Shown: positions 1 to 7,154, numbered from the stretch's first letter. The stretch is DNA of 25,444 nucleotides from Negativicutes bacterium (GCA_031292015.1 JARLHY010000133.1:1-25444), one strand, 5' to 3'. The notes: generated by a model from the sequence alone, not told the origin. A program made the numbers and translations.

Positions 1-100
<100 letters not shown>

Positions 101-139
101 CAAAGATCCCGCTCACAACAGTGAGCGGGATCTTTGTCG
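101..139 (+). terminator. rRNA operon terminator
   Basis: CAAAGATCCCGCTCAC (101-116), loop AACA, then the exact complement GTGAGCGGGATCTTTG (121-136) form a 16-bp stem directly after the 5S gene. The tail TCGTT is not a strong U-tract, but the stem ends in A/U pairs. A diverged copy follows at 347-382. Confidence 0.8.
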
Positions 140-146
140 TTGACAG

Positions 147-346
147 CCGGCTGGAAACGGCCTGGCGACGGCACAGGCAGGAAGGCACAGCGTGCCTTTG
201 AATTGTTCTCTGTTGCGTCTGAATCTTTCGGGTGGTTTACGTTTCGGCATAGTGGTGACGATGTTCGCTTCGTAGACGGGAGGCCTAGTGCTCAAACGCG
301 CCAAGGATGGCGTGGCGTTCGGTTGAGGATAGGTAGACGCCGGTTA
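147..346 (+). repeat. Second, interrupted copy of the 5S rRNA 3' end
   Basis: GGCTGGAAACGGCCTGG recurs at 149-165 (first copy 62-78). The part that should follow it, GAGGATAGGTAGACGCCGGTTA, recurs exactly at 325-346 (first copy 79-100). In the intact gene these blocks are adjacent; here 159 bp (166-324) separate them. The upstream two thirds of 5S are absent, so this is a remnant and not a second functional gene. The insert contains small hairpins (AAGGCAC/GTGCCTT at 182-198, CGCCA/TGGCG at 299-312) and no convincing gene. It could be an insertion into a duplicated 5S end or the product of recombination between rRNA operons. Confidence 0.75.
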
Positions 347-382
347 CGAAGATCCCGCTCACAACAGCGAGCGGGATCTTCG
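347..382 (+). terminator. Duplicated rRNA terminator with compensatory change
   Basis: CGAAGATCCCGCTC (347-360) pairs with GAGCGGGATCTTCG (369-382) around an 8-nt loop. Compared with the first terminator, an A-U pair near the base has become G-C on both arms, so pairing is conserved while the sequence changed. It follows the 5S remnant just as the first terminator follows the real 5S. Confidence 0.7.
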
Positions 383-435
383 TCGTTTGTAGTGAGGCTG
401 AATTTGGCCAACGGGGAAGAGAATCAAAATTAATA

Positions 436-1626
436 TTACGGTAAGGTTACGGGAATCCAATCGAACTGGGTATTGATCAACGTGTATTTTCCCTGCGTTT
501 TTACAAAAGCCACTCCGGCCCGGAAATCGGTGGCTGCTTCAAATTGCAACGTATTGACATATTTTCCTGCTGTGTCGATATAGCGCCATTTATTATCTTC
601 TTTTACCGGTGCCAGCTTTTCGAAAAATGCGCCAGCATCTTCGAATTTCGGGCCGATAATAAAGCGGAAGCTTTGATTGATATAGCCGTATTGATTTTCT
701 ACCGCCGCTACAGTCAATCCTTCGCCAGAGTATTCGCCAATAAAGGAATATTGGGCCTCTGTCAGCCTTTTCCCGGCCTTGTTGATCACCAGCATTTTAT
801 CATCTTTGTTTTTAAGATAGGCTATGTCATTGTGGAATGGATACAAGGCTATCATTTCCTTGTTAAATTCCAATACCGGCTGACCTTGTTTATCAATGAA
901 ATTGAGAACACCGGCCTTTGTCCGGGTTGCCGCCAGCCCCTCGCTAAAGGAACTTAATTTCGACGCTGTTATCGCCGCGGACCGTCGTGGTATCGCTCCG
1001 GAAAAGATTGCATGCTGCCATTCCGAGGGAACAACATCGGAAAATGGTCCCGTAATAGCTATCTTTCCGGCCCTGTCCACATAAACGTATTCGCGGACTG
1101 CTTTTTTGGTCAGGCCGATAAAGGGACTCCATCCGGTCACCGTTCCCTTATCAACCGTTATGAGAGCAAGCCCTTCCTTAAATGGTCCACAAGCATCGAA
1201 TTGAGGGGAAATTACCATTTGACCGCCGGTGTCCATGTATCCCCATTTCTTGTTGAGGGCAACCGCCGCCAATCCCTCTGAGAAAGGCCGTACATCATCA
1301 TAGATAGCGGCAATGATCATCTCGCCGGCGCGATTCATGAAGCCCCATTTCCCCTGGATCTTAACCGGCAGGAAATTTTCGACGAAAGTAAGTTCGCCGG
1401 CCTTGTTTAATTCGTCAAAGCCGTTTTCCTCGGTATATTGTGGTTTAATGAGCCAGCTTCCGGCATTATCAATAAAGCCCCATTTGCCATTCACCTTGAC
1501 AGCGGCCGCGCCTTCGCTAAAAGTGGCGACGTCGTCGAATTGCGGAACGATTCTGGCCTGAGCCGTCAACGGGACCATCAATAGAAAGATACCCACGAAT
1601 AGCAATAGCACCTTATTTCTTAGCAT
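436..1626 (-). CDS. Secreted WG-repeat protein
   Basis: This 396-residue protein is a chain of WG (KWG) repeats. Units such as KWGFIDNAG, KWGFMNRAGE and KWGYMDTGGQ, each followed by a hydrophobic 'I-P-F/Y' strand and an 'F-EGLA' turn, recur about every 45-60 residues to the C-terminus, some degenerate (for example NKWRYIDTAGK). The N-terminus MLRNKVLLLFVGIFLLMVPL followed by TAQA is a clear Sec signal peptide, so it is exported. WG repeats are thought to form beta-propeller-like or solenoid surfaces for binding; no catalytic residues are known, and I do not assign a function. The start is supported by GGAGGAG (read on the minus strand at 1632-1638) six bases upstream. It is divergent from the gene at 1947 and its base composition is more AT-rich than the genes after 2638. 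Confidence 0.88.
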   Translation of the reverse strand: MLRNKVLLLFVGIFLLMVPLTAQARIVPQFDDVATFSEGAAAVKVNGKWGFIDNAGSWLIKPQYTEENGFDELNKAGELTFVENFLPVKIQGKWGFMNRAGEMIIAAIYDDVRPFSEGLAAVALNKKWGYMDTGGQMVISPQFDACGPFKEGLALITVDKGTVTGWSPFIGLTKKAVREYVYVDRAGKIAITGPFSDVVPSEWQHAIFSGAIPRRSAAITASKLSSFSEGLAATRTKAGVLNFIDKQGQPVLEFNKEMIALYPFHNDIAYLKNKDDKMLVINKAGKRLTEAQYSFIGEYSGEGLTVAAVENQYGYINQSFRFIIGPKFEDAGAFFEKLAPVKEDNKWRYIDTAGKYVNTLQFEAATDFRAGVAFVKTQGKYTLINTQFDWIPVTLP

Positions 1627-1658
1627 TGGAACTCCTCCTTTTCATCCTGGAAGGCAAC

Positions 1659-1690
1659 ATGATTGCCGACTGGCACCGATTGGCAATCAT
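1659..1690. promoter_or_regulatory. 9-bp inverted repeat upstream of the WG-repeat gene
   Basis: ATGATTGCC (1659-1667) and GGCAATCAT (1682-1690) are perfect inverted arms around 14 bases, with further complementarity outside (AGGC at 1652-1655 and GCCT at 1691-1694). It lies about 20-65 bp upstream of the WG-repeat start codon, so it could be an operator or a 5' UTR hairpin. No regulator can be named. Confidence 0.4.
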
Positions 1691-1764
1691 GCCTCAATGC
1701 TGACTGGTATTCTCTGTAGTCGACAGCAAACCCTTTGGCGAAAATTAGCCTTTTTTACCGAAAT

Positions 1765-1836
1765 GCCTGGTTTTATCAGATGATTGTCGAAATAAACCGC
1801 AGGAAACCAGGCAGGGGCAGTCTTGCCTCCTGCCTG
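1765..1836 (+). promoter_or_regulatory. Overlapping, mutually exclusive hairpins in the divergent intergenic region
   Basis: The 320-bp gap 1627-1946 holds two competing stems. GCCTGGTTT (1765-1773) pairs with AAACCAGGC (1804-1812). CAGGCAGGGGCA (1808-1819) pairs with TGCC and CCTGCCTG (1824-1836) with one bulged T. Bases 1808-1812 are needed by both stems, so only one can form, which is the geometry of an attenuator or a switch. The second hairpin has no U-tract, so a classical terminator is not shown. If transcribed, the likely direction is toward the gene at 1947. No known riboswitch core was recognised. Confidence 0.35.
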
Positions 1837-1946
1837 CATTTGCGGCGAGAGAGAAGAAAAGCACCTAGACGGAGTTGATATAAAGGTTTAACAGGCAATA
1901 GGCGGAATATCATTGGTACGGAAAAAAATCGAGGGGAGCGAGACGG

Positions 1947-2484
1947 ATGAAACCGGGTCAAAAAACAGTGTTTCTGGCGCTTGTTGTTCTGGCAAGTTTG
2001 ACGACGGTGGCCGCTGGGGCTGGCAGCGATTTTTCGGTGTATGAAAATAGCAACTACAATATCCGGTTTCAGTACCCTGCAGAGTGGAAAGTTCTTGAAG
2101 GATTTATGGGGACGGTTGTCGCATTTGCATCACCGGGAAAACGCCAATGACAAGTTTAGTGAAAATGTCAATCTTGTTATTGTGGATTTAACGGCATATC
2201 CCGGTATGAGCCTTGATACTCTTGTAGAGGGCAATTTGGCGCAACTGCCCAATCTTATAACAGATTATAAACTGATTGCAAGGGAGCACCGGATGGTTGC
2301 CGGAATGGAGGCGAAGGTGCTCATTTATACCGGGCGTCAGGGGATCTTTCAGTTGAAATTCCTGCAAGTCTATAGCATTGCCGGTGGCAGAAACTATATT
2401 ATCACGTTTACCGCCGAGGAGGCACTGTACAAGAAGTACGAGCCCGCCGTCAGGGAAATTATCAATTCGTTTGGGATCAAGTAG
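1947..2484 (+). pseudogene. PsbP/DcrB-like secreted protein, broken by a +1 frameshift
   Basis: Two overlapping reading frames together make one protein of about 178 residues. The first frame (from ATG 1947, behind GAGGGGAG) encodes the signal peptide MKPGQKTVFLALVVLASL and the start of a domain, YENSNYNIRFQYPAEWKVLE, then stops at TGA 2148-2150. The other frame continues with DKFSENVNLVIVDL and runs to FTAEEALYKKYEPAVREI and the stop at 2482-2484. The 'F-YP-WK' start, 'NVNLVI' middle and 'Y-ITFTA...Y' end are typical of PsbP-like / DUF1795 (DcrB-type) extracytoplasmic proteins. Removing one G from the GGG at 2135-2137 restores one frame (SPENANDKFSENV), so the lesion is one extra base. It may be a true pseudogene, a phase-variable run or a sequencing error. 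Function in this family is poorly defined. Confidence 0.7.
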
Positions 2485-2561
2485 GATATGCCGTCAGGCG
2501 GCAATTTCTTTCTTCGGGGGCGGAGCGGCGGGTTCCAACATCTGCAGCCATGGAGGAGGGG

Positions 2562-2591
2562 TTGACGTGGCCCAGATAAAAGTGGCACAAT
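2562..2591 (+). promoter_or_regulatory. Likely sigma-A promoter of the aminotransferase gene
   Basis: TTGACG (2562-2567) and CACAAT (2586-2591) are separated by 18 bp and lie about 45 bp upstream of the start codon at 2638, in the gap after the frameshifted gene. The -35 box is near consensus and the -10 box is weaker. Confidence 0.5.
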
Positions 2592-2637
2592 ACAAAAAGA
2601 CAGAGAGGCTTCGCACAGATAAGGAGAGGAAGAAAAA

Positions 2638-3786
2638 ATGAAACCACTTTCGAAACGGGCGGCTGGCATGCCAGCCTATCAGATTCGCGAGATCATGGAG
2701 CTGGCGTGGAAAACGCCGGACTGCATTCATCTGGAGGTGGGGCAGCCCAACTTTTCAACGCCGGATTATATAGGGGAAGCAGGTATCCAGGCGATCCGGG
2801 ACGGTTTCACGATGTATACCTCATCCCGGGGCATTCCCGCCCTGCAGGAGGCGATCTGCGAAAAGCTGCGGCGCAAAAACGGGATCGAGGCCGACAGCAG
2901 CAATATCACGGTGTGCCCTGGGGCGGTGACGGCTCTGGAGTCGTCGGTAATGGCAATCGCCGAGGAAGGGGACGAAGTGCTGATCCCTGATCCGGCCTGG
3001 CACAATCCAAAACCGATGGTCGATTTTCTGGGGGCTGTTCCGGTGCCATATATCCTTCACCCTGAAACAGGGTTTTTACCGGATGTCAGGGAGATGGAAA
3101 AGCTGATTAACAGCCGGACCAAGGCCATAGTCATCAACACGCCCTCCAATCCCACCGGAGCGGTTTTCCCCCGGGCGGTGCTGGAGGATATTTACGCCCT
3201 AGCCCGGAAATACGATCTATATATCATCAGCGATGAGGTTTACGAGGATTTCGTTTTTGACTGCGCTCATTTCAGTATAAAAAGTATCGACACCGACGGG
3301 CGGGTTGTGGCGATTTATGGCCTGTCCAAGAGCCACGCTATGACAGGCTGGCGTCTGGGGTATGCCATAGCGCCGCCGGAAATTTCGGCTGTCATCAGTA
3401 AGCTGCAGGAACTGCTGGTGTCCTGCGCCAGCTCGATTTCGCAAAAGGCGGCGGTGGCCGCCCTGCTGGGGCCCAACGACCCGGTGGAAAAAATGCGGGA
3501 CGCCTACAAGATACGGCGGGATATCGCCCTGGATATTCTGCGGCGGTACGGCCTGTATGAGTATACGCCGAACGGCGCTTTTTACCTGATGGTCAATGTG
3601 AGCCGCCTGGGCAACGACTCAGGTGAGATTGCGAAGCGACTGCTCAGGGAGACCAAGGTGGCTGTCGCCCCGGGAACGGCATTTGGCAAAAGCATGGTCC
3701 AGTATGTGCGGATCAGCCTGGCGGCGAGCGAGGAGGATATCCGCGAGGGGATGGAGCGGTTGTGCCGGGCGGTAACCGGGCGTTAG
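2638..3786 (+). CDS. PLP-dependent aminotransferase, class I/II
   Basis: This 382-residue protein is a fold-type I aminotransferase of the aspartate aminotransferase family. Visible landmarks are the substrate-loop start HLEVGQPNFSTPDYI, the PLP phosphate and ring contacts (PGAVTALES, NTPSNPTGAVF, ISDEVYEDFVF), the Schiff-base lysine K231 in YGLSKSHAMTGWRLGY, and the C-terminal arginine region VRISLAASEEDI that binds the substrate carboxylate. Length is normal for the family. It would move an amino group between an amino acid and a 2-oxo acid in the cytoplasm; the substrate cannot be read from sequence, and aspartate, aromatic or branched substrates are all possible. The start is supported by AGGAGAGGAAG just upstream. 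A structured repeat element begins 54 bp after the stop. Confidence 0.93.
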   Translation: MKPLSKRAAGMPAYQIREIMELAWKTPDCIHLEVGQPNFSTPDYIGEAGIQAIRDGFTMYTSSRGIPALQEAICEKLRRKNGIEADSSNITVCPGAVTALESSVMAIAEEGDEVLIPDPAWHNPKPMVDFLGAVPVPYILHPETGFLPDVREMEKLINSRTKAIVINTPSNPTGAVFPRAVLEDIYALARKYDLYIISDEVYEDFVFDCAHFSIKSIDTDGRVVAIYGLSKSHAMTGWRLGYAIAPPEISAVISKLQELLVSCASSISQKAAVAALLGPNDPVEKMRDAYKIRRDIALDILRRYGLYEYTPNGAFYLMVNVSRLGNDSGEIAKRLLRETKVAVAPGTAFGKSMVQYVRISLAASEEDIREGMERLCRAVTGR

Positions 3787-3840
3787 GCTGTTTCCGTCTT
3801 TCATGGCAACTGCCACCATCGCGGGGACCGCAGAGACAGG

Positions 3841-3997
3841 CAAAGTAGGAGACGGGAGGGAATTCCTCCGCTACGAATGATATCCTAAGCCGTTTCACAT
3901 GGCCGCCATGCCATCCTTGGCCGTCGTCGGCAGCGAAGCTGCTGAAGGCTGGAGATATTAGTTTAACTAAGCCTCGGGAGATTTCTCCCGAGGCTTA
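3841..3997 (+). ncRNA. Structured intergenic repeat element, copy 1
   Basis: This segment matches 13003-13190 over nearly its whole length, in the same orientation. Predicted structure: a first hairpin GGAGG/CCTCC (3855-3859 / 3865-3869); a long-range stem pairing GATATC (3879-3884) with GATATT (3954-3959, one G-U pair); inside it a palindromic CATGGC-C-GCCATG and a hairpin TCGGCAG/CTGCTGA (3927-3933 / 3939-3945); then a 13-bp terminal hairpin CTAAGCCTCGGGAG/CTCCCGAGGCTTA (arms about 3968-3980 and 3985-3997, loop ATTT). The last hairpin resembles a factor-independent terminator but lacks a long U-tract. It fills most of the 290-bp gap between the aminotransferase gene and the phosphotriesterase-like gene. 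It could be a small RNA, a 3' UTR element or a leader; it is not a family I recognise. Confidence 0.6.
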
Positions 3998-4076
3998 ATA
4001 TATGCGCATATAATGGTAGAGGATGGATTAGCGAAGGTCCGCACAGGGGCGGAAGCATAAAGAGAAAGGCAAAGGT

Positions 4077-5180
4077 ATGGAGAAAAAAATTATGACGGTT
4101 TGCGGTCCGGTTGCACAGGAGGAGCTGGGGTTCACCTCGATGCATGAGCATATTTGGGCCGACTGTTCGATGTTTCGCAACAGGGTGAGAAAAAGCTGTT
4201 TCGACTTTGGCCGAAGGGGCGTAGAGCCGGAGGACCGGCTGACACTGGACAACCGCTCGGCTCTTCGCCACGACATCGTTTTGTCAGTGGACAATATGAG
4301 GCTGGATAACGAGGCGATGATGACCGGCGAGGTCGAAGATTTCAGAGCTGGCGGCGGCGGGACCATTGTGGAGGTCAGCGCCCCAGGCATAAGGAGTTCG
4401 CCTGAGGATCTGACAGTTATCCGACGGATCGCCCAGTGCACGGGAGTTCATATCGTGGTCTCCACCGGCCTGTACGCACAAGACACCTGGCCGGCCTGGT
4501 TCCAGGACATGACCTTCGATCAGTACGCCGGTTATCTTCGCCGGGAAATCAGCCACGGTGTCGGCGGAACCGGCATCCTACCCGGACATATCAAAGCAGC
4601 CTACGAGGCACCCTCGCGACAACTTGAACTCTATCTGCAGGCCGCCGCAGCGGTCGCCGGGGAAACCGGCCTGTCGCTGCAGGTTCACCTGGGGCCGGAT
4701 GTCACCCGCAGCGAGGTCCGGCAGGTAGCCCGGCTGCTTATTCAAGGCGGCTGCGTCCCGGAGCGGACGATTTTTTGTCATGTCCAGCTGCTGATGGGAG
4801 TTCTTTCGCTGGAGCGACTGGTCACCCATCCCGGGCAAATGCCCTTTGACATCAGCCTGCACCGGGAGCTGCTGGATCAGGGCTTTGTTCTGTGCTTCAC
4901 GCCGCTGGGCTTTGAAGCCGACAACGAGCCGCTGGGGATCGCCAACTACCCGGACTGGTATATTTTGTCCGGGCTGGTGGCGCTGATCCGGGACGGTTAT
5001 GGCAGGCAGCTGGTTATCGGGAATGACGTGTTCACGAAGCTGGCCACCCGGAGCGGCGGGGGGGAAGGGTACCGGCGGCTCAGCGATTTTGTGGTGCCGG
5101 TGTTAAAGAGATGCGGTGTCGCCGACAAAGAGATCAGCGAGATTACACAGGAAAATCCGGCCCGGATTTTAGCTTATTGA
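4077..5180 (+). CDS. Phosphotriesterase-family metal-dependent hydrolase
   Basis: This 367-residue protein belongs to the phosphotriesterase (PTE) branch of the amidohydrolase superfamily. The metal-binding set is complete: H23 and H25 in SMHEHIWAD, the bridging (carboxylated) lysine K173 in GHIKAAYE, H204 in VHLGP, H235 in FCHVQ and D317 in GNDVF. The ending TQENPARILAY is the usual PTE-family C-terminus. Members are lactonases, esterases or 'phosphotriesterase-related' enzymes; the real substrate here cannot be read. It acts in the cytoplasm, since no signal peptide is present. The ribosome binding site (AAAGG) is weak, which fits control by the structured region 80 bp upstream, but that is inference. 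It is followed by a GC-rich hairpin that terminates the convergent gene. Confidence 0.88.
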   Translation: MEKKIMTVCGPVAQEELGFTSMHEHIWADCSMFRNRVRKSCFDFGRRGVEPEDRLTLDNRSALRHDIVLSVDNMRLDNEAMMTGEVEDFRAGGGGTIVEVSAPGIRSSPEDLTVIRRIAQCTGVHIVVSTGLYAQDTWPAWFQDMTFDQYAGYLRREISHGVGGTGILPGHIKAAYEAPSRQLELYLQAAAAVAGETGLSLQVHLGPDVTRSEVRQVARLLIQGGCVPERTIFCHVQLLMGVLSLERLVTHPGQMPFDISLHRELLDQGFVLCFTPLGFEADNEPLGIANYPDWYILSGLVALIRDGYGRQLVIGNDVFTKLATRSGGGEGYRRLSDFVVPVLKRCGVADKEISEITQENPARILAY

Positions 5181-5202
5181 AGGCACGGGCGACGGCGGGC
5201 GG

Positions 5203-5227
5203 TAAAGAAAAACCCGCCGTAGGCGGG
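5203..5227 (-). terminator. Terminator of the small minus-strand gene
   Basis: CCCGCC (5213-5218), loop GTA, GGCGGG (5222-5227). Read on the minus strand the stem is followed by TTTTTCTTT, a good U-tract, so it terminates the gene at 5235-5621. On the plus strand it also separates the end of the phosphotriesterase-like gene from its convergent neighbour. Confidence 0.75.
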
Positions 5228-5234
5228 GGAGGGG

Positions 5235-5621
5235 CTATTTCAGGAACTTTATGGTGATTTCGGGATAGTATTTAAATTTGGTTGCAAAGGGACGGGCGAT
5301 GAAATTCTGCTCGTCCTGAATCATTTTTCTGAGAGCGCTTTTCTCCAGGATGTAGTAGGGCCGGACTACCCCGAAAGGAGTGTGTATTTCCGAGGAAAGA
5401 ACTCCGTTATCAATGCGGGAGATTTTCGTATTCTCCAGAACCAGGGTATAGTCACCAAGGACGCTCCCGTTTTCGGTAAGGCGCATACCCATAAGATTCC
5501 TGCCGGATATAAGGGTGTTGAAGGTCGCGTAAAGGGCGTGGTGATTTTGCTCAAAAGCGGCAAAGACCCGCTGGCAGAATGGCAGGAATTCTTCCTGCAT
5601 GAACTTGTCGGTTTCGCTCAT
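5235..5621 (-). CDS. Conserved-looking small protein of unknown function
   Basis: This 128-residue soluble protein starts MSETDKFMQEEFLPFCQRVF. I do not recognise a family. It is a mixed alpha/beta protein without signal peptide or membrane segments: a helical, aromatic N-terminal third is followed by strands (YTLVLENTKISRI, SSEIHTPFGVVRPYYIL) and a C-terminal KYYPEITIKFLK. An ATG two codons upstream (5627) is possible, but GGGAGG (5629-5634, minus strand) would then sit only one base from it; with the ATG at 5621 the spacing is 7, so 5621 is preferred. It has its own terminator and faces away from the dehydrogenase gene at 5972. Confidence 0.75.
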   Translation of the reverse strand: MSETDKFMQEEFLPFCQRVFAAFEQNHHALYATFNTLISGRNLMGMRLTENGSVLGDYTLVLENTKISRIDNGVLSSEIHTPFGVVRPYYILEKSALRKMIQDEQNFIARPFATKFKYYPEITIKFLK

Positions 5622-5853
5622 GGTCATTCCTCCCGATTTTCATTTGCTTTGTATAATACCTTCGGCGCAAAGGCAAGCCTATTCCTCTTATCATATCTAA
5701 GCGGCCGGAAAATGATGCGGCACAGCTGAGGAAAGTCGACGGAAAAAGGACCGGTTGTCGAATTAACTAACGGGCGACAGGCAAAGCGGCGGCTCCGGCC
5801 AGGAAAGAGCTGGCGACGAAAGTGAGGTTGCTGGATTGGTTCAATAGGATGCA

Positions 5854-5882
5854 GGTCGCGGATTTCGCGGCCTTTTTATTTT
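5854..5882 (+). terminator. Strong plus-strand terminator with no gene upstream
   Basis: GGTCGCG (5854-5860) pairs with CGCGGCC (5866-5872, one G-U pair) around GATTT and is followed by TTTTTATTTT. It lies inside the 350-bp gap 5622-5971, where no plus-strand gene precedes it. The stretch about 5730-5853 contains further hairpins (for example TGTCG/CGACA near 5757-5786 and GCCAG/CTGGC near 5800), so a short terminated RNA or an attenuated leader of the dehydrogenase gene is possible. No known riboswitch signature was recognised. Confidence 0.6.
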
Positions 5883-5971
5883 GGGAGGTCCGTTCTGCGA
5901 CGGATGGCTAGGGAACATAATACGGAGGCAGGGAATAGAATACACCAACAACGCAGAAAGGGAGAAATGGT

Positions 5972-6871
5972 ATGTATCCGAAAATCCCTCATTTCGGAAA
6001 GGCGACGAAATGCAGGAAGCTGGCGGTCCAGGTTCCGCCGCAGCACCAGAACATGGAACTCGGACTGGAATGCCTTATGGATCCCCCGCCTATTTCGGAA
6101 AATCCCGATTATCAGGGCAGCAATAAGCTTTGCGGCAAGGTGGCCGTCATTACCGGCGGCGACAGCGGCATCGGCCGGGCGGTTGCCATCGCCTTCGCCA
6201 AGGAGGGGGCGGATGTGGTGATCGCCTACTTGTATGAGCATGAGGATGCGGCACGGACAAAACACCGGGTGGAGGAACTCGGCCAATGGTGCCTTGTCGT
6301 TGCAGGCGATCTCCGGGACGAAGCATTCTCCTGCGAAGTGGCGCGGCGGGCCAGCCAGACTTTCGGGCGGATCGACATCCTGGTGAACAACGCCGGGGTG
6401 CAGTTTCCCCAGACAAGTATTCTCGATATATCCGCCGAGCAGCTCGACATTACTTTCAGGACCAACATATTCAGTTTCTTTTATATGACGAAAGCCGTCC
6501 TGCCTCACTTGGGACCAGGCAGCGCGATCATCAATACCGCTTCGATTACCGCTTACCGGGGTACCGCCATCCTGTTGGATTATTCGGCGACCAAGGGCGC
6601 AATCGTTTCATTCACCCGGTCACTGTCCCTCAATCTGGAGTCGCAGGGTATCAGGGTGAATGCCGTAGCCCCCGGTCCGATCTGGACGCCGCTGATCGCG
6701 TCCAGTTATCCCGCCGACTATGTGGCGCTGCATGGCAGCGACACGCCAATGGGGCGCACCGGTCAGCCGTTCGAACTTGCGCCGACTTATGTTTATCTGG
6801 CTTCGGACGATTCCAGGTATGTATCGGGCCAAGTTTTGCATGTGAATGGCGGGACGATTACCCAGTCGTAA
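5972..6871 (+). CDS. Short-chain dehydrogenase, general-stress type (paralogue A)
   Basis: This 299-residue SDR oxidoreductase has the NAD(P)-binding motif TGGDSGIGRA (61-70), the NNAG motif (139-142), and the catalytic Ser191, Tyr204 and Lys208 (YSATK). The C-terminus ends with the usual VSGQVLHVNGG. The roughly 50-residue N-terminal extension rich in Pro and Gln (VPPQHQ...GLE...PDYQGSNKL) is the hallmark of the 'general stress protein 39'-like SDR group (YdaD/YhxC/YhdF in Bacillus). Substrate is unknown; many relatives reduce aldehydes or ketones. GGGAG upstream supports the ATG. It is a paralogue of the gene at 7304 and is preceded by a candidate attenuator (5854-5882). Confidence 0.9.
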   Translation: MYPKIPHFGKATKCRKLAVQVPPQHQNMELGLECLMDPPPISENPDYQGSNKLCGKVAVITGGDSGIGRAVAIAFAKEGADVVIAYLYEHEDAARTKHRVEELGQWCLVVAGDLRDEAFSCEVARRASQTFGRIDILVNNAGVQFPQTSILDISAEQLDITFRTNIFSFFYMTKAVLPHLGPGSAIINTASITAYRGTAILLDYSATKGAIVSFTRSLSLNLESQGIRVNAVAPGPIWTPLIASSYPADYVALHGSDTPMGRTGQPFELAPTYVYLASDDSRYVSGQVLHVNGGTITQS

Positions 6872-6918
6872 AAACCAGGACGCTCTGCTACCCTCAGCTG
6901 CGTGGCTGCCGGGCCAAT

Positions 6919-6949
6919 GCCCCAGGATATCCGCAGGATAGCCTGGGGC
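6919..6949. terminator. Hairpin between convergent genes
   Basis: GCCCCAGG (6919-6926) pairs with CCTGGGGC (6942-6949), and TATCC/GGATA pair inside with a GCA loop, giving a 13-pair hairpin with one A/G mismatch. It lies between the end of the dehydrogenase gene (6871) and the end of the small minus-strand ORF (6966), a place where a shared terminator is expected. The U-tract is poor on both sides. Confidence 0.55.
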
Positions 6950-6965
6950 GTCTTAATAGCGGGTC

Positions 6966-7154
6966 CTAGAGGGGGAAGGGACATGGACAACAGTATTGGC
7001 GGGGAGCGCAGGGCGGGTTGGGAAAGCAGAAAAGGCAGTAACCGCCGGCGTATTCAAAGGGAGGATAGCCGGGGCAAGGTTCGGGGGATGCCGTCTCTTC
7101 CAAAAAACTGATTTCCGGACGGTCGCGGCCGTCCAGGGGATACTTGCGCGGCAT
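6966..7154 (-). CDS. Cys/Pro-rich small protein, candidate
   Basis: This 62-residue ORF reads MPRKYPLDGRDRPEIS and then a tail rich in Cys, Pro and aromatic residues (GGYCLFCFPNPPCAP, QYCCPCPFPL) with seven cysteines in total. A textbook AAGGAGGG lies six bases before the ATG (minus strand, 7161-7168), and a hairpin follows the stop (6919-6949). This suggests a real short gene divergent from the dehydrogenase at 7304. The cysteines could bind metal or form disulfides; no family is recognised. A plus-strand ORF over the same DNA (from ATG 6983, 42 residues, behind GGGGGAAGGG) is the competing reading; it is Arg/Lys/Gly-rich and I consider it less likely. Confidence 0.45.
   Translation of the reverse strand: MPRKYPLDGRDRPEISFLEETASPEPCPGYPPFEYAGGYCLFCFPNPPCAPRQYCCPCPFPL

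Noticed and set aside
5780..5830. Cyclic-di-GMP riboswitch, because of GGCAAAGC and CTCCGGCC
   Set aside because: The paired tetraloop/receptor layout and the second conserved arm are not present; the similarity is limited to short words.
6983..7111. 42-codon plus-strand ORF MDNSIGGERRAGWE with a fair ribosome binding site
   Set aside because: It overlaps the minus-strand Cys/Pro-rich ORF, which has a better ribosome binding site and a matching hairpin; kept only as an alternative reading.
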